From an uncultured Spirochaetia bacterium (GTDB lineage: Bacteria > Spirochaetota > UBA4802 > JAGODF01): a stretch of DNA of 16,563 nucleotides. Of this stretch, positions 1 through 5,973 are shown piece after piece. The translations under genes were made by a program, and so were the position numbers. The notes under the pieces were generated by a model, which ran no database searches, was not told the origin of the DNA, and saw only the letters and a list, made by a program, of their open reading frames with translations. The stretch lies in the NCBI GenBank assembly GCA_937967705.1, contig CALCJG010000198.1, positions 1-16,563 of the forward strand, written 5' to 3'. Numbering within the stretch: position 1 is the first letter of the stretch; the number at the start of each line of letters is the position of its first letter.

Positions 1-24
1 GCTGGATGTCTGCCGGCGATGGGA

Positions 25-80
25 CCGCCTCTGTCACAGGTTCTACCATGAATACCAGCAGTGCGCCCTGTCAGAGGCGG
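25..80. repeat. Imperfect inverted repeat downstream of the tetR gene
   Basis: CCGCCTCTG at 25-33 is perfectly complementary to CAGAGGCGG at 72-80. Inside this 9-bp stem, after a 2-nt bulge, ACAGG (36-40) pairs with CCTGT (67-71), giving a 14-bp interrupted stem with a 26-nt loop. It lies just past the stop codon of the leftmost minus-strand gene, where a transcript-end structure is expected. There is no T tract on either strand, so it is not a classical intrinsic terminator. It could be an mRNA 3'-end stabilising hairpin or a fragment of a dispersed repeat. Confidence 0.5.
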
Positions 81-95
81 AGGAGGGACGGGACG

Positions 96-698
96 CTAAA
101 CCCTGAACCGCTGGGCGATGATCTTCCCGATGCGGATCATGTGCCTCTTCACCTCCCCGCCGCTTCGGCCGGGATAGTTACGAAAGGTGATGAGGACGCC
201 GTTCATCGCCGCAAAGTAGGCGTGGGAGAGCATCCTCACATCCCCCTTCGCCTTCAGCCTGATAAAGAGCCGGTCCAACTGGTCCAGGAGCGCCCTTTCT
301 GCGGTGTTGAGGCGCTCAATCAGCCCGGCGCCGAGGGAACCGTCCAGCATAAAATGGGTCATCATCCGGAAGTAGCTGTCGTTCTCTATGAGATAGCTGA
401 TGAACCGTTCCGTCACCTTCTCGATGCTCACCGTCTTCTTTTCGTCGATGAGCTCCCCCAGGAACCGGATGATCTTTTCCGCCCCCCGGAGAAAGGCCTC
501 CACGAAGAGGCTCTGCTGATCGGGAAAGTGCCGGTAGATCAGGGCATGGGATATCCCGGCCTCCCGGGCGATGTCCCGTACGCTCACCCTGTCGAAGGGT
601 TTCTCCGCAAAGATCCGCTCGGCGGCGTCGATGATGAGGTTCCGCCGCGCCTCTTTTTCCTGCATCCTGAGAGAATTGAGTTTTCTGTTCTTTTCCAT
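96..698 (-). CDS. TetR/AcrR-family transcriptional regulator
   Basis: A 200-residue protein, the usual TetR length. The N-terminal domain (about residues 17-60) has the family pattern: a helix IIDAAERIFAEKPFDRVSVRDIA followed by the helix-turn-helix REAGISHALIYRHFPDQQSLF, with the near-invariant Y-x-HF. The rest is an all-helical ligand-binding/dimerisation domain with no recognisable effector signature. The ATG at 698 starts 7 bp after the TAG of the upstream gntR-like gene, so the two are probably one transcript. The Shine-Dalgarno is weak (AGG about 7 nt upstream), consistent with coupling to gntR translation. The regulated genes are unknown; the divergent metV-hdrCB pair or the operon itself is inferred from position only. 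The family call is secure. Confidence 0.93.
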   Translation of the reverse strand: MEKNRKLNSLRMQEKEARRNLIIDAAERIFAEKPFDRVSVRDIAREAGISHALIYRHFPDQQSLFVEAFLRGAEKIIRFLGELIDEKKTVSIEKVTERFISYLIENDSYFRMMTHFMLDGSLGAGLIERLNTAERALLDQLDRLFIRLKAKGDVRMLSHAYFAAMNGVLITFRNYPGRSGGEVKRHMIRIGKIIAQRFRV

Positions 699-705
699 AC
701 AAAAC

Positions 706-1386
706 CTATGGCAAGGGGGATCGCATCATCCCCTCCCCCCCGAGGGAGTCCAGGGCAATTTTTTTCTCGCTTTCGAGATATTTCCGTATCACTTTCTCCC
801 CGCCGTCCGGATCCCGCCGGTTCATATGCCTTACCAGGAGCTGGAAATACCTGGCGTTCTCCTTTAAATCCCGTGTCTGCCTGAGAAGCGCCAGGAAATG
901 TATCCTTCGCACTGCCGGGAGAAGGTCCAGTATCATCCTGCGGCGGATGGCGTTCCTCTCCGCGGAAAGACTGACCGCGGAGAATTCGTAAACAGCCCCG
1001 TAATAAGCACGCACGTCACCGGTTTCCGCCTCTCTTCGGATCTTTTCTGCGATTTCCGTCATGGCCCTGCGATGATCCTCACCGCAATGCAGAATTCAGT
1101 GACGCACAAAGGCCACGTAGAGCCCGTCGAGCACCGCGAAGACATCCTGAATATGCTCCGGGGAGAGATCGGTGACCTTTGCCCCTCTTCGCGGAAAAAG
1201 CTCCACCAGCCAGTTCCTCTCGAGGGCCCTCAGGCTGTCCCTGACAGGTCCCCGGCTGACCCCCATCTCGGAGGCGAGTTTTGCCTCCAGGATGCGCTGA
1301 CCGGGCTTGAGCTTAAGGGTTACGATCTTCTCCTCAATGAGGCTTGTAATCTGTTCGGATATGTTCTCTGGAATACCGGTCTTCAT
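706..1386 (-). pseudogene. GntR-family (FadR/FCD subfamily) repressor, interrupted by an in-frame TGA
   Basis: Two collinear pieces in one reading frame are separated only by a TGA at 1096-1098 (codon 97 of about 226). The first piece (1386-1099) is a winged-helix GntR domain, with LKPGQRILEAKLA then SEMGVSRGPVRDSLRALE and a wing ending in FPRRGAKV. The second (1095-706) is an all-helical FCD ligand domain. I chose ATG 1386, preceded by AGGA at good spacing, over a TTG at 1413 that lies inside an operator-like motif. The FCD metal-ligand histidines look lost: the usual FH reads FS, and the later His positions read Tyr. The gene diverges from metV-hdrCB with an operator between, so it is the expected local repressor. 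It may be a recent nonsense pseudogene, a base error, or a recoded UGA; the unbroken homology on both sides shows the full frame was recently coding. Confidence 0.82.
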
Positions 1387-1405
1387 GGGTAAATCCTGAG
1401 GAAAA

Positions 1406-1424
1406 ATTGTCAATTGTCAACAAT
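1406..1424. promoter_or_regulatory. Second operator-like site in front of gntR
   Basis: ATTGT at 1406-1410 and 1413-1417 is followed by the inverted half-site ACAAT at 1420-1424, with 7-bp phasing. This matches three of the four half-sites of the perfect palindrome 66 bp away; the 12-bp cores differ at one base. It lies 20-40 bp upstream of the gntR ATG, overlapping the expected 5' leader, so autoregulation by the GntR protein is inferred. Confidence 0.6.
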
Positions 1425-1452
1425 ATTCCTGCGACGGGAGCATGAAAAAGGA

Positions 1453-1481
1453 TTGACACCCGACGCTCATTATTGTAGATT
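1453..1481 (+). promoter_or_regulatory. Promoter of the metV-hdrCB pair
   Basis: A perfect TTGACA -35 (1453-1458), a 17-bp spacer and a TAGATT -10 (1476-1481, 4 of 6 matches). The start of transcription is expected near 1488, inside the palindromic operator and about 30 nt before the first ATG. A repressor on the palindrome would cover the -10 and +1. Confidence 0.65.
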
Positions 1482-1498
1482 GTTAACAATCTACAATA
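1471..1498. promoter_or_regulatory. Perfect 28-bp palindromic operator
   Basis: The 28 bases equal their own reverse complement. Inside are four half-sites in 7-bp phase: ATTGT at 1472 and 1479, and ACAAT at 1486 and 1493. The centre, TTGT-TA-ACAA, is the type of dyad bound by GntR/FCD regulators. It overlaps the -10 and start site of the plus-strand promoter and lies between a GntR gene and the divergent operon. Binding by the adjacent GntR protein is inferred. Confidence 0.85.
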
Positions 1499-1517
1499 CA
1501 GGGAATATACATCATCC

Positions 1518-2252
1518 ATGAACCGAACCATCTGGAAAACAGACAGCGAGATCGACATCATACTCCGGGGATACGACGACCTGGGGATCATAAGCTGCGG
1601 CACCTGCGCCAACCTCTCAGGAACGGGAGGCCGGGCGGGACTGGACGATCTTAAAAACAGGCTGAAGCAAAAAGGGAAGCGGATACATCTGGCCCGGGTG
1701 ATCATCGCCTGCTGCCCCGAGGAAATCATGCGCCGGACCCTGACGGCCAACCGCAGGGCTTTGCGAAAATGCCGGGCCCTGATCATCCTGAGCTGCGCCG
1801 GGGGCATCAAGGCCGCCAACAGCTGCCGGCCGGACATTCCGGTACTCAGCATCCTGGATTCCGTCGGGAGCGCCGCGGTCTCCTGCACCGACCCCCTGCT
1901 GGCTCAAAGCCTCTGCCGGGGCTGCGGGCACTGTGTCCTGACCTACACGGCAGGGATCTGCCCCCTGAGCGAATGCCCCGCGAGGAGCAAATACGGACCG
2001 TGCAAGGCCTACGAGGAAAACACCCCTCACTGCGTCATGGACTCCGGGAGGGAGTGCGCCTGGAAGGTCATCCTTAACAGGGGAGGGAGCCTGAAGGATC
2101 TTGCCCAAATCAGGGAACTGCACGGCAGCGGAACGAGGAGAGCCATTCCCTCCCTGCCGAGACCGGCAAAAAGAAGACTGTGGAGATCCCTGCTGGCCTG
2201 GCATGCCGCACGTCTGCAGATCCTGGAGCGGATCATCCGCCCCTTTAAATAA
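1518..2252 (+). CDS. MetV-like methylenetetrahydrofolate reductase C-terminal domain protein
   Basis: A 244-residue Cys-rich soluble protein. It has the layout of the MTHFR C-terminal/MetV family: an early CGTC (C27, C30), a central LSCAGG (C93), then the signature CRGCGHC (C133/136/139), TAGICP (C148), C153 and YGPC (C162). Classical members read GICPVTxC...GPCGG, so the match is close but the last Gly pair is missing. In acetogens MetV carries zinc and Fe-S clusters and pairs with MetF and Hdr-like subunits to reduce methylene-tetrahydrofolate; that role here is inferred. Extra Cys pairs (C65-C66, C172, C180) and a basic C-terminal tail of about 40 residues are unusual. No metF lies in the window. 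It is followed after 15 bp by the hdrCB-like gene, so the products probably work together. The ATG at 1518 has AGGGA about 11 nt upstream. Confidence 0.75.
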   Translation: MNRTIWKTDSEIDIILRGYDDLGIISCGTCANLSGTGGRAGLDDLKNRLKQKGKRIHLARVIIACCPEEIMRRTLTANRRALRKCRALIILSCAGGIKAANSCRPDIPVLSILDSVGSAAVSCTDPLLAQSLCRGCGHCVLTYTAGICPLSECPARSKYGPCKAYEENTPHCVMDSGRECAWKVILNRGGSLKDLAQIRELHGSGTRRAIPSLPRPAKRRLWRSLLAWHAARLQILERIIRPFK

Positions 2253-2267
2253 ACCGAGGAAAACACC

Positions 2268-3473
2268 ATGTCCTATACTAGCCTGTCAGACTGGAACCAT
2301 TGCACGGAATGCGGGGACTGCCTGGTTCTCTGCCCCGTCATGGAAATGGAACGGGATGAGGCAACAGCCGCCATCTCCGGACTGCTGCACCACGGACGAT
2401 CCGAAAGAGTCTTCGATGAGTGCACCTTCTGTTTCCGATGCAACAACTTCTGCCCCCAGGGGCTGCGGCCGCACGAGCTCATCCTGGAAAAGTTTCTTGC
2501 CGCCAGAAAGGAGAAGGGTGCGATGTCCGCCGTATATCCCTACCTCTTCAACGGCATGGAAACCTCCTTATGGAAAGACCTCTACGCCCGTCTTACGCAA
2601 AACGAACAGTCCATACTGAAGAAATGGTCAGAGATGCCACCCCCCTCCCGGGAAATTCTCTGGGTGGGCTGCATCGGGAGGCTGAGCTGCGTGGATATTG
2701 AAAACTCGGAGATTATGCGGGATCTGCCGAAGTACGGACCGCCGGAACTCTGCTGCGGGGAACTGGCCTACCGCCTCGGCTCCTGGAAGGCCTACGTCCG
2801 CACCATTGAAAAAACCCTGAAGGCTTTCGAAAAGCTGAAAACGGAAACGATGGTCTGCTACTGCGGCTCCTGCTACAACTACCTCTCCAACATCCTGCCC
2901 CGGGTCTACGGCAGGAAGCTCCCTTTCCGGCTCATCTCCCTCTATGAATGGCTGGACGAAAAAAGGAAAGCCGGGGCCCTGCGCCTGCAGAAACCGCTGA
3001 GCCTGAAAACGGCCCTGCACGAATCCTGCTACGTGAGCGAACTCGGGCAGGGCTTTGCCGGGAGTCTCCGGGATCTCTATGCCTCCACGGGAGCAAAAAT
3101 CCTCGACCTTCCGCATAACGGTGAGCGCAACCTCTCCTGCGGAGCCGTGAGCGTTCTGAGAACCCTCTATATGCCATCGAGCCTCTTCAAGGAGCAGAAC
3201 ATAAAATACCGCGAGGTTCGGCAGACCGGGGTGAGGGATCTTGCGGTCAACTGCCCGGGGTGCTACATAACCCTCTCCCTCACAAGCCGGTTCAAGGGGA
3301 TTAAGCTCCACTACATACCTGAAGAGGTGCTGCAGGCCTACGGAGACCGGATTACCAGGCCCCTCTCCTCGAGAATACAGCTTTTCGTCCGGTCATTCCT
3401 GCGCCGCTTTACCCTGCCCCTCAAGCGGGTCGACCCGGAAGCATCCCCGGCGCCAGCCGTCGGTGAGGACTGA
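2268..3473 (+). CDS. HdrC-HdrB-like (Fe-S)-binding oxidoreductase, two CCG domains
   Basis: A 401-residue fusion. The N-terminal dicluster ferredoxin part has CTECGDCLVLCP (C12/15/18/22) and CTFCFRCNNFCP (C52/55/58/62), as in HdrC and GlpC. Two Cys-rich CCG-type domains follow. The first uses C135, C162-C163 (LCCGEL) and C199/C202 (CGSC). The second uses C254, a variant LSCG in which the first Cys of CCG is Ser (C291), and C329/C332 (CPGC). In heterodisulfide reductase such domains hold the non-cubane [4Fe-4S] disulfide-reducing centre. The C-terminal 50 or so residues are basic, without a clear TM helix. No HdrA flavoprotein is nearby. A GAGG Shine-Dalgarno precedes ATG 2268, 15 bp after the MetV-like gene, so the pair forms an operon. 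It is probably an electron-transfer subunit for the MetV-like protein; glycolate- or lactate-type oxidoreductase subunits are the alternative. Confidence 0.8.
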   Translation: MSYTSLSDWNHCTECGDCLVLCPVMEMERDEATAAISGLLHHGRSERVFDECTFCFRCNNFCPQGLRPHELILEKFLAARKEKGAMSAVYPYLFNGMETSLWKDLYARLTQNEQSILKKWSEMPPPSREILWVGCIGRLSCVDIENSEIMRDLPKYGPPELCCGELAYRLGSWKAYVRTIEKTLKAFEKLKTETMVCYCGSCYNYLSNILPRVYGRKLPFRLISLYEWLDEKRKAGALRLQKPLSLKTALHESCYVSELGQGFAGSLRDLYASTGAKILDLPHNGERNLSCGAVSVLRTLYMPSSLFKEQNIKYREVRQTGVRDLAVNCPGCYITLSLTSRFKGIKLHYIPEEVLQAYGDRITRPLSSRIQLFVRSFLRRFTLPLKRVDPEASPAPAVGED

Positions 3474-3510
3474 TTACGGCGCACAGGAGGGAGCGGTTTT
3501 CCCTTGCCGA

Positions 3511-4383
3511 CTAAGTCCCAACCGCCCCCGCCTCCCGACGCCGTACAAGCGCATGCGTACCGGCAGTAAAACCGCTGTGAGAAGCGACGATCGGGCACTT
3601 GACCCTGAAGAGAAAGTAGATGTTTCGGTTTTCATCACAGAGCGTTTCGTAATTACCCTGCCCCTTTGCTATGACGATATCCGCGCGGCGGTAGCACTCA
3701 AGGAACTCCTGCGAGCAGTCCCTCAGAACAGTGCCGGGAGCATCGGAACCGTTATTGATAACCCGCGCCAGCCGATCCAGCCCGGCAGCCGCGGCATCGC
3801 TCTCCACCGCATCGTTTATCACCGGCCTTCCCCGCACGGCCACGGTCACCCGTCCGGCCGGCAGGAGCCCGATTAGAATCCTGTCGAAAACGATCTCGCC
3901 GGCGTTATCGGCAAGGTAGAGAATGCTCCCTGCCGAAAAGGCGGCGTTTTGAAATTCCTCGACATCCCCCTCCACCGGCTCCTCGAAGGCCCTGTCCACG
4001 ACCGAGAACGCATCATCCTCCGTGAGGTTACCCTTGGCTCCGAGATCGATGACGTTGCCCGCGATGGCCAGACGGACCGCAGCCCCGAATGGATACGCCG
4101 ATTCCGCGACCCTCCTTTCAAAGGCCGGAAGGAGTTCCAGAGCCATGGCGTTGAAGCGATCCTTGGATCGCCTGAAGGGATCCTCCGCGCCCGTCACATG
4201 CCGGAGCAGACGGTGTATACCCTGCGCCACAACAGGCGGAGGCTGGCCGAAATCCATTCCGGACAGCTCCCGAAAAACAAGCCTCATTACGGACTCCCGC
4301 CTGATTTCATCGTCCACGACAAGACCAACCGCATCAACAGCCTGCCTCACAAGACAGGGCAGGCACTCAAGACTGGACCGCAT
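3511..4383 (-). CDS. DUF89/ARMT1-like family protein, metal-dependent phosphatase
   Basis: A 290-residue protein with the prokaryotic DUF89 pattern. It starts with a Cys pair (LECLPCLVRQ, C7/C10) and carries AIAGNVIDLG (about 102-115), the metal-site motif LADNAGEIVFD (D159-N160), RPVINDA (N190-D191), INNGSDAPGT and AKGQGNYETL (239-248). In characterised relatives the Asp-Asn and Asp residues bind a divalent metal and the enzymes hydrolyse phosphorylated metabolites as 'damage control' phosphatases; the substrate here is unknown. The last 25 residues after KCPIVA do not look like the usual ending and may be divergent. ATG 4383 comes 3 bp after the stop of the zinc-ribbon gene, so it is the last gene of the Fur-box operon (DUF5320, ferredoxin, zinc ribbon, DUF89). 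That context suggests a link to iron or Fe-S metabolism. Confidence 0.85.
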   Translation of the reverse strand: MRSSLECLPCLVRQAVDAVGLVVDDEIRRESVMRLVFRELSGMDFGQPPPVVAQGIHRLLRHVTGAEDPFRRSKDRFNAMALELLPAFERRVAESAYPFGAAVRLAIAGNVIDLGAKGNLTEDDAFSVVDRAFEEPVEGDVEEFQNAAFSAGSILYLADNAGEIVFDRILIGLLPAGRVTVAVRGRPVINDAVESDAAAAGLDRLARVINNGSDAPGTVLRDCSQEFLECYRRADIVIAKGQGNYETLCDENRNIYFLFRVKCPIVASHSGFTAGTHALVRRREAGAVGT

Positions 4384-4386
4384 CGC

Positions 4387-4599
4387 TTATTTTCGCCTCA
4401 GGGGAACACCGCACCTGGGACAGACCCTGTCCGTGCAGGGCTCACCCCGCTGATGCGCATACACACCCCCGCACGAGGGGCACACGCACTCACCGCCGGC
4501 ACCCCGGGAACCGCCTTTCCCGGAACCCTGTCCGCGGCCGCTCCCGGACCCACGGCCCTCTCCCTTACCGCCGCCCTGTCCTTTACCCTGTCCTCTCAT
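4387..4599 (-). CDS. Gly/Arg-rich zinc-ribbon miniprotein
   Basis: A 70-residue basic protein in two halves. Residues 1-36 are low-complexity Gly/Arg/Lys/Ser, built of GKG/GRG units and likely disordered. Residues 37-70 form a rubredoxin-like or zinc-ribbon knuckle pair: C38, C40 and C43 (CVCPSCG), then HQRGEPC (C55) and CPRCG (C60/C63). A very strong AAGGAGG precedes ATG 4599, and the gene overlaps the end of the ferredoxin gene by 17 bp, so translation is coupled. I recall similar Gly-rich C-terminal zinc-ribbon proteins beside DUF5320 and ferredoxin genes in anaerobes, but none with a known function to my knowledge. RNA or metal binding is possible; I cannot choose. Confidence 0.8.
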   Translation of the reverse strand: MRGQGKGQGGGKGEGRGSGSGRGQGSGKGGSRGAGGECVCPSCGGVYAHQRGEPCTDRVCPRCGVPLRRK

Positions 4600-4792
4600 G
4601 TGACCTCCTTCCTGGATTATCTTTCTTCATTGAAATCGCGCCGGATGGGCAGGCCTCGGCGCACAGACCGCATCCCGTACAGAGATCATTTTTCACTGCG
4701 GCCACTTCCTCCATGGCGATGGCCTCCTGCGGACACTCATCCGTACAGATCCTGCAGCCGCTGCACATACTTTTATCGATAAAAGCCTTCAT
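4583..4792 (-). CDS. 2[4Fe-4S] ferredoxin
   Basis: A 69-residue clostridial-type ferredoxin with two classical motifs: CSGCRICTDECP (C10/13/16/20) and CTGCGLCAEACP (C38/41/44/48), each with the conserved Pro after the fourth Cys. It binds two low-potential cubanes and acts as a cytoplasmic electron carrier. I chose ATG 4792 because AGAAGGA lies just upstream; a TTG 18 bp earlier would be less well placed. It is the second gene of the DUF5320 operon, overlaps the zinc-ribbon gene by 17 bp, and has about 100 bp of structured leader separating it from DUF5320. The C-terminal tail (NPGRRSHERTG) is basic and probably partly a by-product of the overlap. Confidence 0.93.
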   Translation of the reverse strand: MKAFIDKSMCSGCRICTDECPQEAIAMEEVAAVKNDLCTGCGLCAEACPSGAISMKKDNPGRRSHERTG

Positions 4793-4827
4793 TTTCCTTC
4801 TATCCTTCAATGTTATCCGGCCTATCT

Positions 4828-4883
4828 CGGCCGTTTTAAGAGAAACGGCCGCCGGCGAAGGGTCCTTTCCCTCTCCGGCGGCC
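4828..4883 (-). other. Two overlapping intercistronic hairpins between DUF5320 and ferredoxin genes
   Basis: On the minus strand GGCCGCCGG (4883-4875) is perfectly complementary to CCGGCGGCC (4855-4847). A second perfect 9-bp stem with a 6-nt loop is formed by CGGCCGTTT (4851-4843) and AAACGGCCG (4836-4828). They share five bases (4847-4851), so both cannot form fully. No U tract follows either. They probably act in mRNA stability or as an attenuator-like switch controlling how much ferredoxin is made relative to DUF5320. Confidence 0.6.
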
Positions 4884-4891
4884 TTTACCGT

Positions 4892-5251
4892 TCAGGCACC
4901 GCCTTTTTTCGACACGATCTCCTCCAGCTCCTGAATCCGCTCGTTAAGAGCCTCCACCTGTTTGCGGAAGAACTCGGACTGCGTCTTGAGAAGCTCTACC
5001 TCGCTCTCAGGGGTGATCTCACCGGAATATCCGGCGCCTGCGTAACCCCAGAAACCCCTGGCCCAGCGGGGCAGGCCCGTGGCAAAGAAGGCATTCCGGC
5101 GCCCCCTGCCCCGGCCTCCGAAACCTCTCCCTAAGCCGGCACCAAAACCATTGTTTGTGTAACCGGGACCGCTGTAACCTCCGCAGTAACCGGCACCCCG
5201 TCCCGTCATGGGTCCATTTCCAAGAGGACCCGTTCTATCTCCGCCTGGCAT
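4892..5251 (-). CDS. DUF5320-family Gly-rich coiled-coil protein
   Basis: A 119-residue protein opening with the DUF5320 hallmark MPGGDRTGP-LGNGPMTGRGAGYC. A Gly/Arg/Tyr-rich middle (20-75) follows, then a predicted coiled coil (about 80-115) with heptad leucines and glutamates. Small proteins of this type are common in anaerobes beside ferredoxins and Mrp/NifX-type genes; to my knowledge no biochemical role is established. ATG 5251 is preceded by a strong AAGGAGG, and a Fur-box-like sequence lies 23 bp upstream of the start, so it is probably iron-repressed. It is the first gene after fur and leads the cluster ending with the DUF89 protein. Only one Cys (C23) is present, so metal binding by the protein alone is doubtful. 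Confidence 0.85.
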   Translation of the reverse strand: MPGGDRTGPLGNGPMTGRGAGYCGGYSGPGYTNNGFGAGLGRGFGGRGRGRRNAFFATGLPRWARGFWGYAGAGYSGEITPESEVELLKTQSEFFRKQVEALNERIQELEEIVSKKGGA

Positions 5252-5273
5252 ATCATACCTCCTTATAAATAAT

Positions 5274-5292
5274 AATAATGATATTCATTTTC
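5274..5292. promoter_or_regulatory. Fur box upstream of the DUF5320 operon
   Basis: The 19 bases match the classical 19-bp Fur box at 16 of 19 positions (hexamers AATAAT, GATATT, then C and ATTTTC). It lies in the AT-rich 65 bp between the fur stop and the DUF5320 Shine-Dalgarno, where a promoter must sit for independent expression. No unambiguous -35 is visible. Confidence 0.7.
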
Positions 5293-5316
5293 ATTTAAAA
5301 GATAAAAAATTTTCCT

Positions 5317-5769
5317 CTACCGGCACTTTCTGCAAAATCCGAAAAAGCTGATCGCATGATCGGTAATCTCGAAGTCGTATTTCTTAGCAAGCTTCCCTTC
5401 GGTTTTCTTGATATACTCCATCTCATCCTCCATGAATTCCGTATAATCCACAATAGCCTTGCATCTCAGGCAGATCAGGTGATGATGATGTTTCTTTCCA
5501 CCGGGGCTGTCGACGATCTCGAATCGCGCCTTTCCGTCCCCGAATTCAATTTTCTGCACGATGCCCATTTCCGTCAGCATTTCCAGCGTCCGGTACACCG
5601 TCGTCAGCCCGATTCCGGGATTGATCTCATGCGCCTTGATGTACACATCCGAAGCGCTCATGTGATCGCTGGTTTCCTGCAGGATTTCGATTACCAGTTC
5701 CCTCGGGGCCGTTATTCTGGCTCCCCTGTCCTGAAACCGATCCTGCCACCAGCCACCCCTTCGTCTCAC
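5317..5769 (-). CDS. fur: Fur-family ferric uptake regulator
   Basis: A 150-residue protein from GTG 5769. An N-terminal winged helix (about 17-85) contains ITAPRELVIEIL and the recognition region GIGLTTVYRTLEML. The C-terminal dimerisation domain has the His cluster KKHHHH (94-97), LICLRC (C100/C103), the D-Y-T-E-F stretch and a final CRKC (C146/C149). The two CxxC pairs are the structural zinc site of the family. I start at GTG 5769 because AGAGG lies at good spacing. An upstream TTG (5838) would place the Fur box and -10 inside the coding region, which is implausible. The promoter with an overlapping Fur box shows autoregulation and favours true Fur over PerR or Zur, though specificity is inferred. 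The C-terminus lacks the long His-rich tail of enteric Fur. Confidence 0.92.
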   Translation of the reverse strand: MRRRGGWWQDRFQDRGARITAPRELVIEILQETSDHMSASDVYIKAHEINPGIGLTTVYRTLEMLTEMGIVQKIEFGDGKARFEIVDSPGGKKHHHHLICLRCKAIVDYTEFMEDEMEYIKKTEGKLAKKYDFEITDHAISFFGFCRKCR

Positions 5770-5786
5770 CAGTGCCACCTCTAAAT

Positions 5787-5805
5787 GAAAATAATTATCA
5801 TTATC
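5787..5805. promoter_or_regulatory. Near-consensus Fur box in the fur promoter
   Basis: On the minus strand the 19 bases read GATAAT-GATAAT-TATTTTC, 17 of 19 matches to the classical Fur box. It begins directly after the fur -10 hexamer and covers the expected start site near 5799, the textbook position for autorepression. Confidence 0.88.
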
Positions 5806-5834
5806 AATATACCCATTTGTCGCCCATCCGTCAA
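5806..5834 (-). promoter_or_regulatory. fur promoter
   Basis: TTGACG -35 (5834-5829), exactly 17 bp, then TATATT -10 (5811-5806), giving 5 of 6 matches in each hexamer. It is followed immediately by the Fur box and, 40 nt on, by the GTG start. This supports the downstream start choice for fur. Confidence 0.8.
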
Positions 5835-5973
5835 CCAATAAATGATTTTTTTAGGGTGGGGGACCGAAAGCGGGAACATCGGTCCATGGGGCAAGCCGGA
5901 AAAAATACGGTCTGTTCTCATTTTGTGGTTCCAATTTAGAGAACAGATGATCTTATGGGATCCGAGTATTCTC

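Noticed and set aside
6..884. Plus-strand open frame of 292 codons over tetR and gntR
   Set aside because: The opposite strand gives a clear TetR regulator and FCD domain; this frame is Pro/His-rich with no homology sign.
1062..1098. Selenocysteine codon in the GntR gene as a firm call
   Set aside because: A stem follows the TGA at roughly suitable distance, but it includes G-U pairs, such stems are common, and a Sec residue in a GntR regulator has no precedent I know; kept only as one option in the findings.
2628..3311. Minus-strand open frame of 227 codons inside the HdrCB-like gene
   Set aside because: Antisense shadow; the plus frame carries all Fe-S ligand motifs.
3474..3510. Bidirectional terminator between the HdrCB-like and DUF89 genes
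   Set aside because: Only a 5-bp AGGGA/TCCCT stem and no T run on either strand.
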